Assembly: GCF_030247195.1 (NCBI RefSeq)
Contig: NC_080671.1
Coordinates: 4,926,501-4,990,500 of the forward strand
Source: Topomyia yanbarensis
Taxonomy: Eukaryota; Arthropoda; Insecta; Diptera; Culicidae
DNA: 64,000 nt
Direction of reading: 5' to 3'
Each line of letters opens with the position of its first letter. Position 1 is the first letter of the stretch. Position numbers and translations under genes: made by a program. The notes beneath the pieces were generated by a model, which worked only from the letters and a program-made list of their open reading frames with translations, was not told where the DNA came from and searched no databases. Shown here piece after piece: positions 1 to 10,905 of the stretch.

Positions 1-781
1 TCATATCTCCGGTTCTATTTACTCTAGAATCAAACCACAGGATGGCTTTTGAAGAAAATTGTTCAAGGAGACTATAAAAAATATTATTTTTTGCCGACAG
101 TGTTGCCAAGTATGCAATTTTTTCAGTTAAATATTAAAAGTTAATTTTTCTCAAAATACGTATATTTTAATTTTGAAAATTTTAATGCCATCGCGTTCCT
201 CAGACATTTTTACATAAAAAACACTTATCATCCCAATATACTATGAGCGCATCCTGAGATACACCGTTTTGAAGAGAAAAAAAAACCGCAATTTCCCATA
301 TAAAATCGCAAGCGCACAACACTAAAAAACCAACTTGAGTATTCTGAGTTCAAACATAATTTTTCGTGAAGTAGACGAGAAATGATGAAAAACTACGTAT
401 TTGGTTTGCTTCTAGCAGATCAGGGTCGATTTTTATGACAGTTTGAAGATTTTCTCAATTTTGGCCAATAAAAATGGATTTTTATATGAGAAAATCGGAG
501 TTTTTCCCTTCAAAACGGTATATCTCAGGATGCGCTCATATTATATTGGGACGATAATTGTTTTTTATGTAAAAATGTCTGAGGAACGCGATGGCTTTAA
601 AATTTTCAAAATTAAAATATACGTATTTTGAGAAAAATTAACTTTTAATAATTAACTGAAAAAATTGCATACTTGGCAACACTGTCGGCAAAAAATAATA
701 TTTTTTATAGTCTCCTTGAACAATTTTCTTCAAAAGCCATCTTGTGGTTTGATTCTAGATTAAATAGAACCGGAGATATGA
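1..781. repeat. Long palindromic (foldback/MITE-like) element
   Basis: The first ~315 bases are repeated in inverted orientation at about 475-781. The outer left end TCATATCTCCGGTTCTATTT is exactly complementary to the last bases of the right arm, which end at 781. Both arms carry the same inner blocks, including the 'gaggaacgcgatggc' and 'ttggcaacactgtcggca' stretches. About 150 bases of spacer separate them. The arms have small indels and substitutions, so this is an old or imperfect palindrome. There is no coding capacity of note. It could be a foldback transposon or large MITE. The left end coincides with the window edge, so the true left boundary and any target duplication cannot be seen. 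Confidence 0.85.
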
Positions 782-1634
782 TCAAAAGAATATCAAGGGT
801 TTTGGCAATTTGCCAAAACGGGGGGTGCTCCCATGACCCGAGGGGTGGTTCAATTGACACAAAAATTTGGGTTTTTATATATTGGCCCTAGATGAACAAT
901 TCCTCCAAATTTTGTTCAAATCCGTGAAGGTCGATTTCAAGTTTGCATCTTTTTTTGATCACTTCGCGTGGAATGACCCATATACAATCAGGTATTCTGT
1001 TCGCCTTCCATTTTCTGTTATATCATTTTATTTCAATAACAAATAATCTTAAAAATTCTACGGTGGTGTATTATGCTTTTCACCGAAGATTACCACGTGA
1101 CGGATTCGATTCAAAATAGTAACAGAATTGAAAATATACAATTTTAGCTGAATCCGCAAAAATTGGAACAAATGTCAGACAAAATATAGCGCCTGTTAGT
1201 CAGAAATTAGACGGTCATGAGATTATTCACTCCTTCACTACCTGCGGTGGGAAAATTGGAAAGTATTTGTTACTATTTTGGTACCCAATTAATTCATTGA
1301 TATCCCATCCATTGGGATGCTTTTTATTCCCCACTCGATTTTTTTAAATCCTCCCATGTTTCTTTTTGGTTCAAAACCAAAAGTCGTTCGTAAGCTGTTC
1401 ATATCATGATCAATTTAAATAAATTCGCGGAACATCGCGGAATCGAAAAGATTAAATCCTTAAAATGACAGTTTTGCGATCTTGTCGCTATCTTGTTTTT
1501 TTTTACCACAATAACGACAAAAGATAAAAAAACAATTAAAAATATTTTCAAACAACTTTTCTCCTAGAACACAATTAGCTGCATAGCAGGTCTTCTAAAA
1601 ATAAGTTGATAGTCGGTGAGGTACGAGTTTTTTT
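782..1634. other. AT-rich DNA, no feature recognised
   Basis: No credible coding stretch, RNA gene or organised repeat was seen here. Short open frames are at chance level. Confidence 0.5.
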
Positions 1635-1635
1635 T

Positions 1636-1730
1636 ATTTTCCGGGAAATGGTATTCCGCGAAATGGTTTTTCCGGGAAATGATACATTCCGGGAAATAGT
1701 TTTCCGGGAAGTGGTATTCAGTGAAATGAC
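1636..1730. repeat. Degenerate minisatellite, TTCCGGGAAATGGTAT unit
   Basis: About five to six imperfect copies of a 16-19 base unit (TTCCGGGAAATGGTAT and variants ending in GATACA, AGT or GTGGTA) lie head to tail. The copies differ mainly at the end of the unit. The block sits in otherwise AT-rich DNA. The open frame on the minus strand here is only a translation of the repeat. Confidence 0.75.
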
Positions 1731-1969
1731 GTACAACCGTATGTGCGGACTTACTAATAAAATGTGACCTATACATCGATTTCTTGAAGATGACTAAACC
1801 TATTTTTACGAACTTAGTCTCAAAGACTTCCTGTTCCGGTGTTATGGAAAAATAAGCGAGAACACACAGAAAATACTTATATAAAACTATATCACAGAGA
1901 CTTGAAAGGTGAAAATGTTGTTAGAACATGTGCCAAATTGCTTGAATTTGTAAATTTAACTTAACTTAT

Positions 1970-2720
1970 TGCCTATTTCTGGAGATGGCTGAATCGATTA
2001 ATACAAACTAAGATTCAAATAAAAGGTATAATATTCCCATCGGCTGCAATTGAATTTCATTTTGATCCGACGTCTAGTTCTGGAGTTACGAGTTGAAGAA
2101 CACGGTTACATAGAAAATCTTGTTAAAATTTGTCCACATCGGTTTCTCGAAATTTTCTCAACCGATTTATATAAACTGAAAGATACAACGCTTCCAACTT
2201 CTAGTTCATGAATTCCAGGGTGATGAGTACGATTACGCATAAACTCCCGATATCAACGGATACTGCGGGCACATTAAAAAAAACTTCACCTTGATACATT
2301 GGTGAAGTTTTTTTTAATGTGACCACAACTGCTTGGATTTTAAGTTCTAGGTCCCCAGCAGTCATTCAAAGTAGCTTTGGCCAAATAACAATTACATTGG
2401 TGTCTCGGCTTGACCGATTAAACCAAACTTAGTCTCTTAGAAAGCTTTTATAGCCCCATGAACTGCCATTGAATTTCATTTCGATAAGCTTACTTACGGT
2501 TTCGGAGCTCCGGATTGTGGCGTGCGGTCACATAGAAAATTCCGATTCAAACCGATACCGCGATGAATGCAGTTTGTCGCAGATAGTTGGTCCGATTTTC
2601 TCATACTTAGTCCCATATCAAAGGTATATTATTCCCATAGATGTCTATTAAATTTTATATGAATTGGTTATATGATTCTGCAAATATAGACTGAACCGTC
2701 CGGTGACATATGAATTTCCC
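1970..2720. repeat. Degenerate dispersed repeat, apparent partial tandem copies
   Basis: Two or more diverged segments share the same order of short blocks: 'gatggctgaatcgatt', then 'caaactaag..tcaaat', then 'aaaggtataatattcccat', then 'attgaatttcat', then 'gagttacg' or 'gagctccgg', then 'ggtcacatagaaaa'. They appear near 1985-2115, 2405-2540 and (partly) 2600-2720. From memory these blocks resemble an abundant Aedes repeat; no library search was possible. A perfect hairpin (2270-2321) is embedded. Confidence 0.5.
2270..2321. repeat. Perfect 21-bp hairpin, 10-base loop
   Basis: CACATT-A8-CTTCACC (2270-2290) is followed by TTGATACATT and then by the exact reverse complement (2301-2321). The stem is perfect over 21 bp. 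It could be a small palindromic insertion or a chance remnant of a MITE. No promoter or gene lies next to it, so a terminator role is not supported. Confidence 0.85.
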
Positions 2721-2721
2721 A

Positions 2722-3755
2722 TATAAGCCGGAACTAAAGTGTTTTCAATGGAATGATCCCATGAAATTTCAGAAATCTAATTCGTATTTCCAATGTCAAA
2801 TATTTCTAAAATGCATAAAACTTCGAGATTCTATATTATCTCGATATTTTTTTTTTTGACTAATATCGACTTTTTGGTGTTTAAACCTTTTGGACATAAA
2901 ATATTTGTCCTGCACATGGTGCGAACATTACCCTTCTTCTCCCATCTACTGATCAAGGCAACCAAACTGTGTCTCAAACCGCCGATTGCTGGTTATGATG
3001 GTGCAAGTTTTCGACTTCTTTTTGCTTGTATATAGTTGTCATGTCATGTATAATAAAAATGTACTATATTGCCCATAATCGCAAGTCAGTCCCATGTTCT
3101 GTGGGATTCCCTATCTACATGGGACTAGTTTGCGATTATAGGCAGTATATTCATTAGACAACTTATAATGAACATAACCATCCCTGAAATCCTAGTGTTT
3201 ATTATTGAGAAAGGCACAATTGCACCGCTAGGTGGATTAAAACAGGTTTTTTTCTATTCAATGCATGAAATCTTTTCGAGGATATTACTGATTTTATCCA
3301 CCTAACAGTGACATAGAACTTATATAGTCTCAACTAAACAAATAAATTGCTCTACTGAACAGAAACAGAAGGGTTATTGCAACCCTGACAAACATTTTCC
3401 AATTCGTCGGTATTGTGGAACATTTTGTCAGAACTCAAGTTAATTTGGTCTATGTTAAGTCAGATCTGACTAAGTCACAAAACCTTAAAAAGTGAGATAA
3501 TGATAACATTGGTCAACTAATTTTACCAAAATTACGGCAAAAGTTAATTTTAAATAATATTGTAATGAATGCCACAACTCAAACTTCAAACTCGTTTTTT
3601 CAAAATCAATAAAATGTCGCTTAGTCTGGTCTGATGTAACACCGACCGTATATGTATAAGAATAAATGTTGTTATCACAACAAAAAACTCTAATTGATCG
3701 TGTGTCGTACAAATAAAATTTGTCAGAATTATACCTTCTGTGCAAAGTCCGAGCC
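2722..3755. other. Repeat debris, no gene
   Basis: Apart from the hairpin at 3062-3151, the only recognisable piece is about 3200-3260, which contains 'attgcaccgctaggtggattaaaac'-type sequence. The complementary motif (taatccacctagtggtgcaat) recurs near 16780-16800, and a shorter related motif (taatccacctatcaatgag) near 17700. These look like scattered copies of one mosquito repeat. No coding region is supported. Confidence 0.4.
3062..3151. repeat. Imperfect hairpin, small palindromic MITE-like unit
   Basis: The left arm (3062-3097) reads 'gcccataatcgcaagtcagt' then 'cccatgt'. The right arm (3117-3150) is its near-complement, reading 'acatgggactagtttgcgat' then 'tataggcagtatat'. A relative with the same core (gcccatgaacgcata ... 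tttgcgagcatgggcggta) is at 18670-18740. Two copies with the same palindromic plan suggest a short MITE family. Confidence 0.6.
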
Positions 3756-3759
3756 CCCT

Positions 3760-4180
3760 CTACAACTTCGGACCCGGGGGGAAACACCCCGTGCACCCTC
3801 CTCTCTCGGCGGCCATGTCCTTCTGTGATTTGCAATCGATAGTCATGTAAGAAGGTATTGGATTAGTCACTCGCATCCTCACAATACGAACGCCGCTGGA
3901 AATACTGGTGAAAAACTTTCTCCAAGTGTCGTAATAGATTCCATTTCTCAGTATTGCGACGATGTAATCTGCCTTAGTGCACGGTGCCAGATCATGGATA
4001 CGAACGTCCACCATGTTATTTTCCATATACACGGGGATCTTGATTCTGGTGCTATTAAATTCGACATCGTGTTGTATCTTGTTCGTGCAATAAAGTTTCC
4101 CCTAAACGTAATCGAAACACATTTTTCGACGTGATCTTGCTGAATGTACATAAGGGAGATTAAGCACCATTTTAACTTAA
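3760..4180 (-). pseudogene. Non-LTR ORF1 (gag-like) fragment, frameshifted
   Basis: Translation of 4032-3760 on the minus strand gives a stretch with VDVRIHDLAP, then GVRIVRMRVTNPIPSYMTID. This pattern (valine-rich strand, 'NGVR/IR', then 'PSYMTI') matches my memory of ORF1/gag proteins of mosquito non-LTR elements just before their CCHC knuckles. Just upstream, in another frame, MYIQQDHVEKC continues the same domain, so at least one frameshift separates the two parts. Downstream of PSYMTID the similarity is lost and no zinc knuckles follow, so the copy is truncated. It lies just outside the left target duplication of the LTR element. The clade (R1, LOA or I) is uncertain. Confidence 0.55.
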
Positions 4181-4183
4181 ACC

Positions 4184-4613
4184 AGTTGATCCACCCCCTG
4201 AATTGTGGGTCTAACACGAGTTTTCTTAAGGAGCTACAATGTCCTACAATGTCGAGAAAGTTTGAATTTACGTAGAGGCACAAAGAAATGATTCTATTAC
4301 ATCAAACTTATAGTATTGTGGTAGTACAGTTTTCAGTGAAATAAACAAGCGTAAGTTTGTAAAAATATATTGATAATTGGCGGAGTTATGGCTTTTTCCC
4401 CGAAAACCTTTTTCAATAAGAAGGTTTGCTGTGATCACGATTAAAGACCAATAGATTAACTAAAATCCGAAAACTCAAAAAAATCCATTCGTATACGAGT
4501 ATTCTTCGTACTTTAACGATTAGTTGAATAAATAACAATTTTTTCTCCATTCGGGAACGGTTTTCCTAAAAAATCGTTGTTTTCAGCTCTGAAAATTGTA
4601 TTCAAAACTTATC
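4184..4613. other. AT-rich flank, no feature recognised
   Basis: Nothing recognisable lies between the gag-like relic and the target duplication of the LTR retrotransposon. Confidence 0.45.
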
Positions 4614-4618
4614 ATCTG

Positions 4619-4833
4619 TGTGGAAATCTAAATGCCTGCCTACGAGATCGCTCTGTCTGCTTGACTGCGGATTAGAAGCGTCCGTTCACCGCGGGAGATG
4701 GAATGCGAAAGAGGACGAGTGCCGGTTTGGGCTATTCTCGTGGCATGGCTTGCTGTGTCCGGCGGTCGTTCGTAACCATCGCATTTTTCCCACTCACATC
4801 TCTATCCATAGAGTGACCTACTTATACCTCACA
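4619..4833 (-). repeat. 3' LTR (215 bp)
   Basis: It is 99% identical to 10923-11136. On the minus strand it reads TGTGAGGTATAAG ... GATTTCCACA. The three differences from the other LTR are a T/G near the CACA end, one extra T in a T-run, and a C/G next to it. It is preceded on the minus strand by a purine tract. The apparent open frame running right to left or left to right through it is not a gene. Confidence 0.95.
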
Positions 4834-4845
4834 TCTCCCTTCTCC
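4834..4845 (-). promoter_or_regulatory. Polypurine tract
   Basis: On the minus strand GGAGAAGGGAGA directly abuts the TGTGAGG start of the 3' LTR. This is the expected primer for plus-strand DNA synthesis. The second Ty3/gypsy element in the window has the same ...GGGGAGA|TGTGA arrangement. Confidence 0.8.
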
Positions 4846-5190
4846 ATTGGACAAAAAATGGCAAAAAAATGTTACCATCTTACCAGTTTACCAACAACAC
4901 AACAATTTTCAATTCTTATGTATTTATTCGTCTTGCATTTTATAAAAAAAATTAAATGATTTGCCTATTATTCATCTGTTGTGGTATTGCTGAAGAAATA
5001 ACGGGTTTTTCTATTTGTTTTACAGTAAATGTTGAGTTTCATCGTATCGTACCGTTAGCTGGAAAAAAATGGTCCTGTGTAGTATTTGTTATACATGTAG
5101 TCCGTGTTGGCTGATTGGACAAATCATGAATTACCTAAAAAGTGTTATTGTTGTAATAATAGTCAATAAGTCTTTTCTTACTTTTACCAG

Positions 5191-7317
5191 TCAGCAGGAT
5201 GTATTCATTTCTTCGAGTCCTTGTACATAATTTTTCAGATAAGCTGGAACTTGCTTCGGCCTGTCAGAACGTCGTGGAGTTTCTTCATTCGGAGGTTTGT
5301 TGCAATCAGCAGGCTTGCGATATGCGTCTCTCCATTCGTACACTTTTTTGGTATGACACACATGTCGTTTGAGAATCCGGCCTTGATCGTCACCAAGGAT
5401 GAGGTTTCCATTATCCTCTTCCATTACTGTGTAACGTAATGGGTCAAATCTGCTTTCCCCTTTTGACCTAGCATGGCGCTCCACTATGACGGTGTCACCA
5501 GGCTTTACGCTAGACTTCTTTGCGCCCCTGCGAGCATCTTCATGATTCTTGGATTTTGGTTTTGCTTCCCGGTCCTTTGCTTCCAACAATTTGTCGTCAT
5601 GGAACGCCTTCGTGTGACGTAAAAGCGGAAGTCGGCGCTTTATCTTGCGACCAAGCATAACCTCTTCCGGGGGAACTCCTATGATCGTATGTGCTGCGGA
5701 ATTGTGCGCATTAACAGCGGCTTTCAATTCCTCTTGATAAGGACTATCGTTCGATACAGCTGTTGCCATCGCTTTGTTAATGACTTTCATGCTGTTCTCA
5801 ACTAACCCGTTTTGCTGTGGGAACAGTGGTGTGGAGAAAACAGTCTGAATGCCTCTGTCTGAGCAATATTGCTTGTATTCGGTGCCATTGAACGGTGGTC
5901 CATTATCAGACCGGATACATCGTGGAAATCCTTCCTTCTCGAAAATCTCCTCTAGTACTTTTCTTGTATTCTCAAAGCTCGTTGATTTGACTGGGCGTGC
6001 GATCAAATACCGTGAACGATATTCGATGATGACCAATATCGAAATGTTTCCGAATCTAATATAAGGACCGTTAAAGTCGAGTGCGACCGTCTCCCATACT
6101 ACGTGCGTTGCGAATATCCGACGCATTGGGGTGGGCTTTTCCGGTCTACCATTTGTGGCACAAACTTGGCATGACTTGACCCACTTTTCTGCGTCAGTCG
6201 TAATCCCCGGCCACCACACTCGCTGTCGTAGAATGCTTTTCAGCTTGGCGGTCAATGGATGGCCATCATGTGCCAGTCGGAGGGCCTTTTCTCGAAGTAT
6301 TGTTGGAATGACCGCACACCCGTTCTTCACCAGGATTCCGTCTCGAGTGCCAAGATTGTTTTCTACGGATTGAAATCTCCTAAGTTCTTTCGTCCATTCG
6401 CCCGTTTCCAAAGCGTCGGTAACTTTCTGGAGCTCCTCATCTTCAGTAGTTGCATCCCGTATTTCCTGCTCTGTTAGAAAACCAACAGTGTTTGCTTCGA
6501 GGGTTGCTATTTCCCATGGGCTTTGTTGTTCATCAAATGGATCATCCTCTCCCGCGTAGAGACGGGACGATGAATCCGCAATATTATCACGCCCGCGCAC
6601 GTACTCTGCGTCATAACTATATGGGCTGAGCCTAAGAGCCCATCCGTCTGCTCTGGTCAATGCTCTCTTTGAATTCTCACGGCTTCTATTCAGAATGAAA
6701 TGCACTCCTTGTGCATCGGTCCGAAGAGTGAAGTGTCTGCCGAGCAAGCAGAACGAAAAATGTTCAACTGCCCAAACTGCTCCCAGCGCTTCCCGTTGAT
6801 TTTGAGCATACTTCTTCTCCGTAGCTGTCAAAGCCTTTGACGCGAAACTGATAATTCGTGGCTTACGATCTATACCCTCCTGAACGAGGACCGCACCAAG
6901 TGCATTCGGAGAGGCATCTGTATATAAGATTGTTTTATCCTTTTCGGAAAAGTAGCCTAGGGTGGTAGTGCAATTCACGATTCGTTGTTTCACTTCCTCG
7001 AATGCCTTTTCTTGATCAGCGCCCCATGTCCATGTCCTACTAGTCGCTACCGGCCAAAGCGGGCTCGAGATATCAGCGAAATTTTTTATGTGCGGACTAA
7101 TGTAGGAAGCAAGCCCAAGAAAGCTCCGTAACTCAGAAGTAGTGGTTGGATGTCGAAATTTGCGAATGTCGTTTACTTTGGCTTCATCCACGTGGAAGCC
7201 ATCTTCGTCTAGTTCGTGGCCAAGGAACTTTAGATGAGTTCTATCTAGCTCACATTTGGCCATGTTCAGCGTCAAGTTATTTCTACGAAGAACCTGAAGA
7301 ACCCGAGCAGTAGTGGT
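5191..7317 (-). pseudogene. pol: pol, C-terminal part: RT end, RNase H, integrase
   Basis: This open stretch continues the pol frame after the TGA at 7318-7320; its first methionine is at 7275. Counting from that methionine it carries the RT connection (FLGH near residue 20), RNase H (YTDASPNALGAVL near 118-130, second Asp in RTDAQ, 'DNIADSSSRLY' near 230-240), the integrase zinc finger (HDGH near 336, CQVC near 369), and a DD35E core with Asp 400, Asp 457 and Glu 493. A basic C-terminal domain follows. Catalytic residues look intact. About 700 residues is normal for this part of a Ty3 polyprotein. The reading frame is the same as the upstream part, so a single stop codon is the only break in pol. 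Confidence 0.9.
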
Positions 7318-8316
7318 TCACACTTCCTCTAAGCTTTTTCCGAAAATAAGGATGTCATCTATGTATACAACTATATTCGCAATACCTTCCAGGAGCCGAC
7401 ACATTTCTCGTTGGAAGATTTCGGGAGCACAATTTACACCAAACATAAGCCTTGTAAATCTATACATACCGTTCTCTGTCAGGAAGGTAGTGAGGTCCCG
7501 CGATTGCTTGTGGAGTTCGAGATGGTAGAAAGCGTTACTCAAGTCCAACTTAGAGTAATATTTCGAACCCTGCAGCTTCAATTTTATCTCGTCTACTAGC
7601 GGAAGTCGAAAATACTCCCGTTTGATTGCCCTATTTGGGGCGCGCATGTTGACGACCAAGCGAAAGTCGTTCTTTCCTTTGGCCACCGCGGACATACCAC
7701 TTATCCAATTTGGGGCCGTTTCTACTTTTTCTATTATTCCGCGAGCCTCCATTTCCGTAAGACGAGATTTAGCAGCTTCGCGATAAGCAGCGGGCACATT
7801 GAAATATGCGTTTCTTACAGGAGGTATAGTCTCATCGATGCTGAACCTCACTTTAACCCCAGGTACCTTTGGGAAACTTCCTGTTGTGTCCGAGCTCTCA
7901 CAGCTGTTGACTGCCGGTCCCACTTCCAGTAATCTCATCTCACTCGCCGTTGATCTACCAAGTAATGATCTGCGACCCTGATCAACAACGAAAAACTCTG
8001 CTGCTACGATCGGTTTGGTTAATCCAACTGCCGCAACATGAGCGCGAAAAGAGCAATTGATTTTCATAGGGTTGTTCGAAGCGTAACCACGCAACTCTTT
8101 GTTCCCTGAGCAATGTATTGGTTCCAATTGAGCTATCTTTAAGTGATACTCTTTCTTCAAGACCTTCCAATCATCACCCCCGATTACGTTAATGTCTGCT
8201 CCTGAATCAATGAGCATACGAATAGGATTCGACGAACCCAAGCGACATTCCACCAGTACATCGCTGAGAGAAAGGGCGTTTACATGCTGAAAGAAGGAAA
8301 AGGAATCGCTGAGCAT
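7318..8316 (-). pseudogene. pol: pol, N-terminal part: protease and reverse transcriptase
   Basis: It has an aspartic protease motif (LIDSGAD near residue 36) followed by RT blocks: RLVVNMRAPN, SKLDLSNAFYHLEL, FGVNCAPEIFQ and the catalytic VVYIDDILIFG close to the end. The frame closes at a TGA (7318-7320) just after the YIDD box, and the RT thumb continues in the same frame below it. That makes this a point nonsense change rather than a normal terminus. The ATG at 8316 lies 85 bases after the gag stop. The intervening bases contain in-frame stops, so gag and pol are not a simple readthrough fusion. How pol is expressed is not evident from sequence. Confidence 0.9.
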
Positions 8317-8400
8317 AATTTACTAACACCTGACCTTTTTCTCTTTGACAGTCAAATTTGGGAAAACTTTATTTTAATACTTTTTTGAGATACAAATGGT

Positions 8401-9348
8401 TTATACCTGATCATTACTATTTTCATCGTCAGTCCAACCTTTGGGCTCTCTTCTTTCCTGTTTTTCTTGAATTAAACTAACACGTTTCTTGTGACAAGTA
8501 ACAGCAAAATGACCAAGCATACCGCATGTGTTACACTTTTTGTTAAGAGCTGGGCATAGGTCTTGTTTATGTCCCATCCTATTGCATTTCGAGCAACGAA
8601 AACGCCGTCCTAGACCAGGCTTATTAGTGTAAGGTACATAACGTTGGCGTATGCCTGTATCCTGGTTTCTATTCTGGCGTTTACGAAACTTGCCATCAGA
8701 TACGCTGCGCCGTTGTGAAACTGCAAGGGCGCTAATACCGCTCGATGTTGCATTTTCGGTGTGGTACGCCTCATCTCTCGTCGCCGATTGCACAATGTAG
8801 ATAGTTTCGTGCCCGAAGGTACGAGCAGCTTTCGCCAACTCCCTGTTTGTCAGTCCCTTCAGAAGTTGTACCCGCACAAATCGCTCTTGATCGTTCGGGC
8901 TGTATCCACAAAGCCTTACTTTTTCTTGTAACCGAGCGTGAAATGCAACCGCTGACTCATCCTTGCTTTGCCGCATATTCATGAATGCCTCATGCTCAGC
9001 TGCCGTATCGGTCATTGACTTGAGATGAGCATCAATATTCTTCACCATAGTCGCGTAACATTGAGGGTCACGAAGATCCGGACGAAGCTTCGCCGCTCTA
9101 ACTATTCCTTGGAGGTCCTCCCCCATGGATAAGAACAGCATTTGAGCACGGCGAGCGGGATTGCTGACGTTGGAAAGTGATGCTGCGATCTCAAAATTTT
9201 CTAGGAATCGATGCCAGGCTTCCCAGAGCTTGTTTGCCGGCACTTTTTTTTGGAAAAGCAGGAGTTTCTCAACGAACACCTGGCTGGCTCTCAAACGGTT
9301 TCTGCGTTCCACCGCTATTTGTATATCCCCAGCCATTTTCGGTTCCAT
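8401..9348 (-). CDS. gag: gag, capsid and nucleocapsid part
   Basis: This 315-residue protein has an alpha-helical capsid-like region (for example WHRFLENFEIAAS, then QMLFLSMGEDLQG and KDESAVAFHARLQEKVRLCG). It ends with two CCHC zinc knuckles (CSKCNRMGHKQDLC and CNTCGMLGHFAVTC, near residues 245-290). This is the usual gag plan for Ty3/gypsy elements with two knuckles. It would assemble the cytoplasmic particle and bind RNA. The ATG at 9348 follows immediately after stop codons in frame. An acidic open stretch in another frame (9269-9733) overlaps its start and may be the original N-terminus, joined by a frameshift. Confidence 0.85.
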   Translation of the reverse strand: MEPKMAGDIQIAVERRNRLRASQVFVEKLLLFQKKVPANKLWEAWHRFLENFEIAASLSNVSNPARRAQMLFLSMGEDLQGIVRAAKLRPDLRDPQCYATMVKNIDAHLKSMTDTAAEHEAFMNMRQSKDESAVAFHARLQEKVRLCGYSPNDQERFVRVQLLKGLTNRELAKAARTFGHETIYIVQSATRDEAYHTENATSSGISALAVSQRRSVSDGKFRKRQNRNQDTGIRQRYVPYTNKPGLGRRFRCSKCNRMGHKQDLCPALNKKCNTCGMLGHFAVTCHKKRVSLIQEKQERREPKGWTDDENSNDQV

Positions 9349-9733
9349 CTACTAAGTCAATTGTCGATCGCTGTTGAATGCCGACCGAGTTAGAATTCAG
9401 CATGCCTTTATCCATTGCACGTTTCATTTCAGCCAGCAATTTTCCCATGTTAACCAAACGTTCGTGAAAGCCGCCGCTATCTTTCACTACTTCTATATTT
9501 GACTCAACACTTTCTTCGTTATCGCTCTCAGTCGCTATTTGCATTGAATCTGGGCTACAATCGCTGCTTGTCCCAGTGGCCTCACATGCACCAAGTTCCA
9601 ATGACTCAAGTTCGTCATGGTACACGCCTGCAGACAAGTCTTCGACCGAATCTGCCTCCGAGTCGACGGTATCGATCGGAGCTCTTACGTATTTTCCAGT
9701 ATTTGGCATTTCTGAAATTTCCGAAAAAAACAA
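9269..9733 (-). CDS. Acidic gag N-terminal extension in a different frame
   Basis: This 154-residue open stretch is rich in Asp, Glu and Ser (e.g. DSEADSVEDLS, ESDNEESVESN) and has a short helical segment near MGKLLAEMKRAMDKG. It overlaps the capsid ORF by 80 bases in another frame. No domain is recognised. By position it is most simply the N-terminal part of gag, displaced by an indel. A programmed frameshift or a separate small protein cannot be excluded. Confidence 0.5.
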   Translation of the reverse strand: MFFSEISEMPNTGKYVRAPIDTVDSEADSVEDLSAGVYHDELESLELGACEATGTSSDCSPDSMQIATESDNEESVESNIEVVKDSGGFHERLVNMGKLLAEMKRAMDKGMLNSNSVGIQQRSTIDLVDGTENGWGYTNSGGTQKPFESQPGVR

Positions 9734-9829
9734 AGCTATTTTACAGTAATTAGATGCTTTCGCTAGTTTCGTAAACTGATCGGGTGAAAGGTACCCTCAA
9801 CTACCAATTCAGGAGCGATTTTTTTATGC

Positions 9830-10740
9830 TTTCGACTGCGTTTACAACTTGTGAAGATCTTCACAGCACTCCTGTGTAAATTAGTCCTTAAAGAAAATGT
9901 TTTGCACAACCTGCATGCATTTTTTTTTGAAAACTATTCATGACGAAGTCAACTCAAACAATTTTTCCTATTTGACGGTTGTTCAAACACGTCCGAAGTT
10001 TTACGCACAAGTCCATGTGTGGATTTAAAATCTTGGAGAAGCTTCTGTTTTCTCACTTTTCTCAACGAATTTCGGCGGTTGCACAACGCGTGTGAATCTT
10101 CATACTTCTTGTGCGTGGAATTATCTGCCGAAAAGCTTTCGAGTCAAGCGAATTTTTCGACGGTTGCCACAACGCGTGCGAAACTTCGCGCACCATGTAC
10201 GAGAATTTATGGAAAAGTTTCCAAACCAAACTTTCTTTTCGACGGTTGTCACAACTTGTGAAAAATTTTACCCAACCTGTGTGCAAATTTTCTTCTAAGG
10301 AAACCATTCATGCCGAGGTCAACTTTAGCAATTTTTTATCTGACGGTTGTCCAACCACGTCGGAAGCTCTACACACAAGTCCATGTGTGGATTTTCAATC
10401 TTACCAAAGCTTCTATTTTCCCACTACCTACACTTTCCTCAATACATTACGACGGTTGCCACAACGCGTGCTAACCTTCGAGTAACACGTGTGCGGATTT
10501 GTTTGTGGAACAACTTCCAATTCAAACGCTCTTTCCGACAGTTGTCACAACTCATGGAATAAATTGCACAACATGTAGGTAAATTTTTGAAAGAAAACTT
10601 TCATGCCAAGGTCAACTCTAGCAATTTTCCTCATCTGACGGTTGTCCAAACGCGTCGGAAGCTCTACACACAAGTCCATGCGTGCATTTATTGTCGCAGA
10701 AAAGCTTTCGTGATTACGAGTAGAGGTATTTGTGGCGTCA
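9830..10740. repeat. Minisatellite in the retrotransposon leader
   Basis: The core GACGGTTGTCCAAACGCGT (with variants) recurs at 9974, 10074 (GGCGGTTG), 10160, 10241, 10342, 10451, 10536 (GACAGTTG) and 10637. Spacings are 100, 86, 81, 101, 109, 85 and 101 bases. Between cores the copies share 'acacaagtccatgtgtggattt', 'aaaagctttcg' and 'cattcatgccgaggtcaact'-like blocks. The alternation of short and long spacings suggests a higher-order unit of two to four monomers. It lies between the gag start and the primer-binding site, so it is part of the 5' untranslated leader. Several overlapping plus-strand open frames here are repeat translations. Confidence 0.85.
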
Positions 10741-10905
10741 CAGTAGGCGTTGAAAATGGGTAGAGGCGTGCTCTTCTAATTTTTCTTTCTTTATTTTTAC
10801 TTACTTTTCACTGCTTGTTGAGCGATCTCCACAGTTTCGATGAAGAAAAAAAAATCCTATTTTTCCTAGGTTGCGTACTTCTGTTTAGAAAATGGAAACA
10901 GCAAA

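Noticed and set aside
4619..4959. Open frame of about 113 residues on the plus strand (and its twin at 10892-11119)
   Set aside because: Most of it lies inside the LTRs. The identical stretch at both ends is the LTR pair, not a duplicated gene.
9269..9733. Envelope gene or independent small gene
   Set aside because: Its position just before the capsid frame, its acidic Ser-rich content and its overlap favour a gag N-terminus. No signal peptide or membrane segment is present.
10019..10562. Overlapping 70-124 residue frames in the retrotransposon leader
   Set aside because: They are frames through a minisatellite, with no conserved start or domain.
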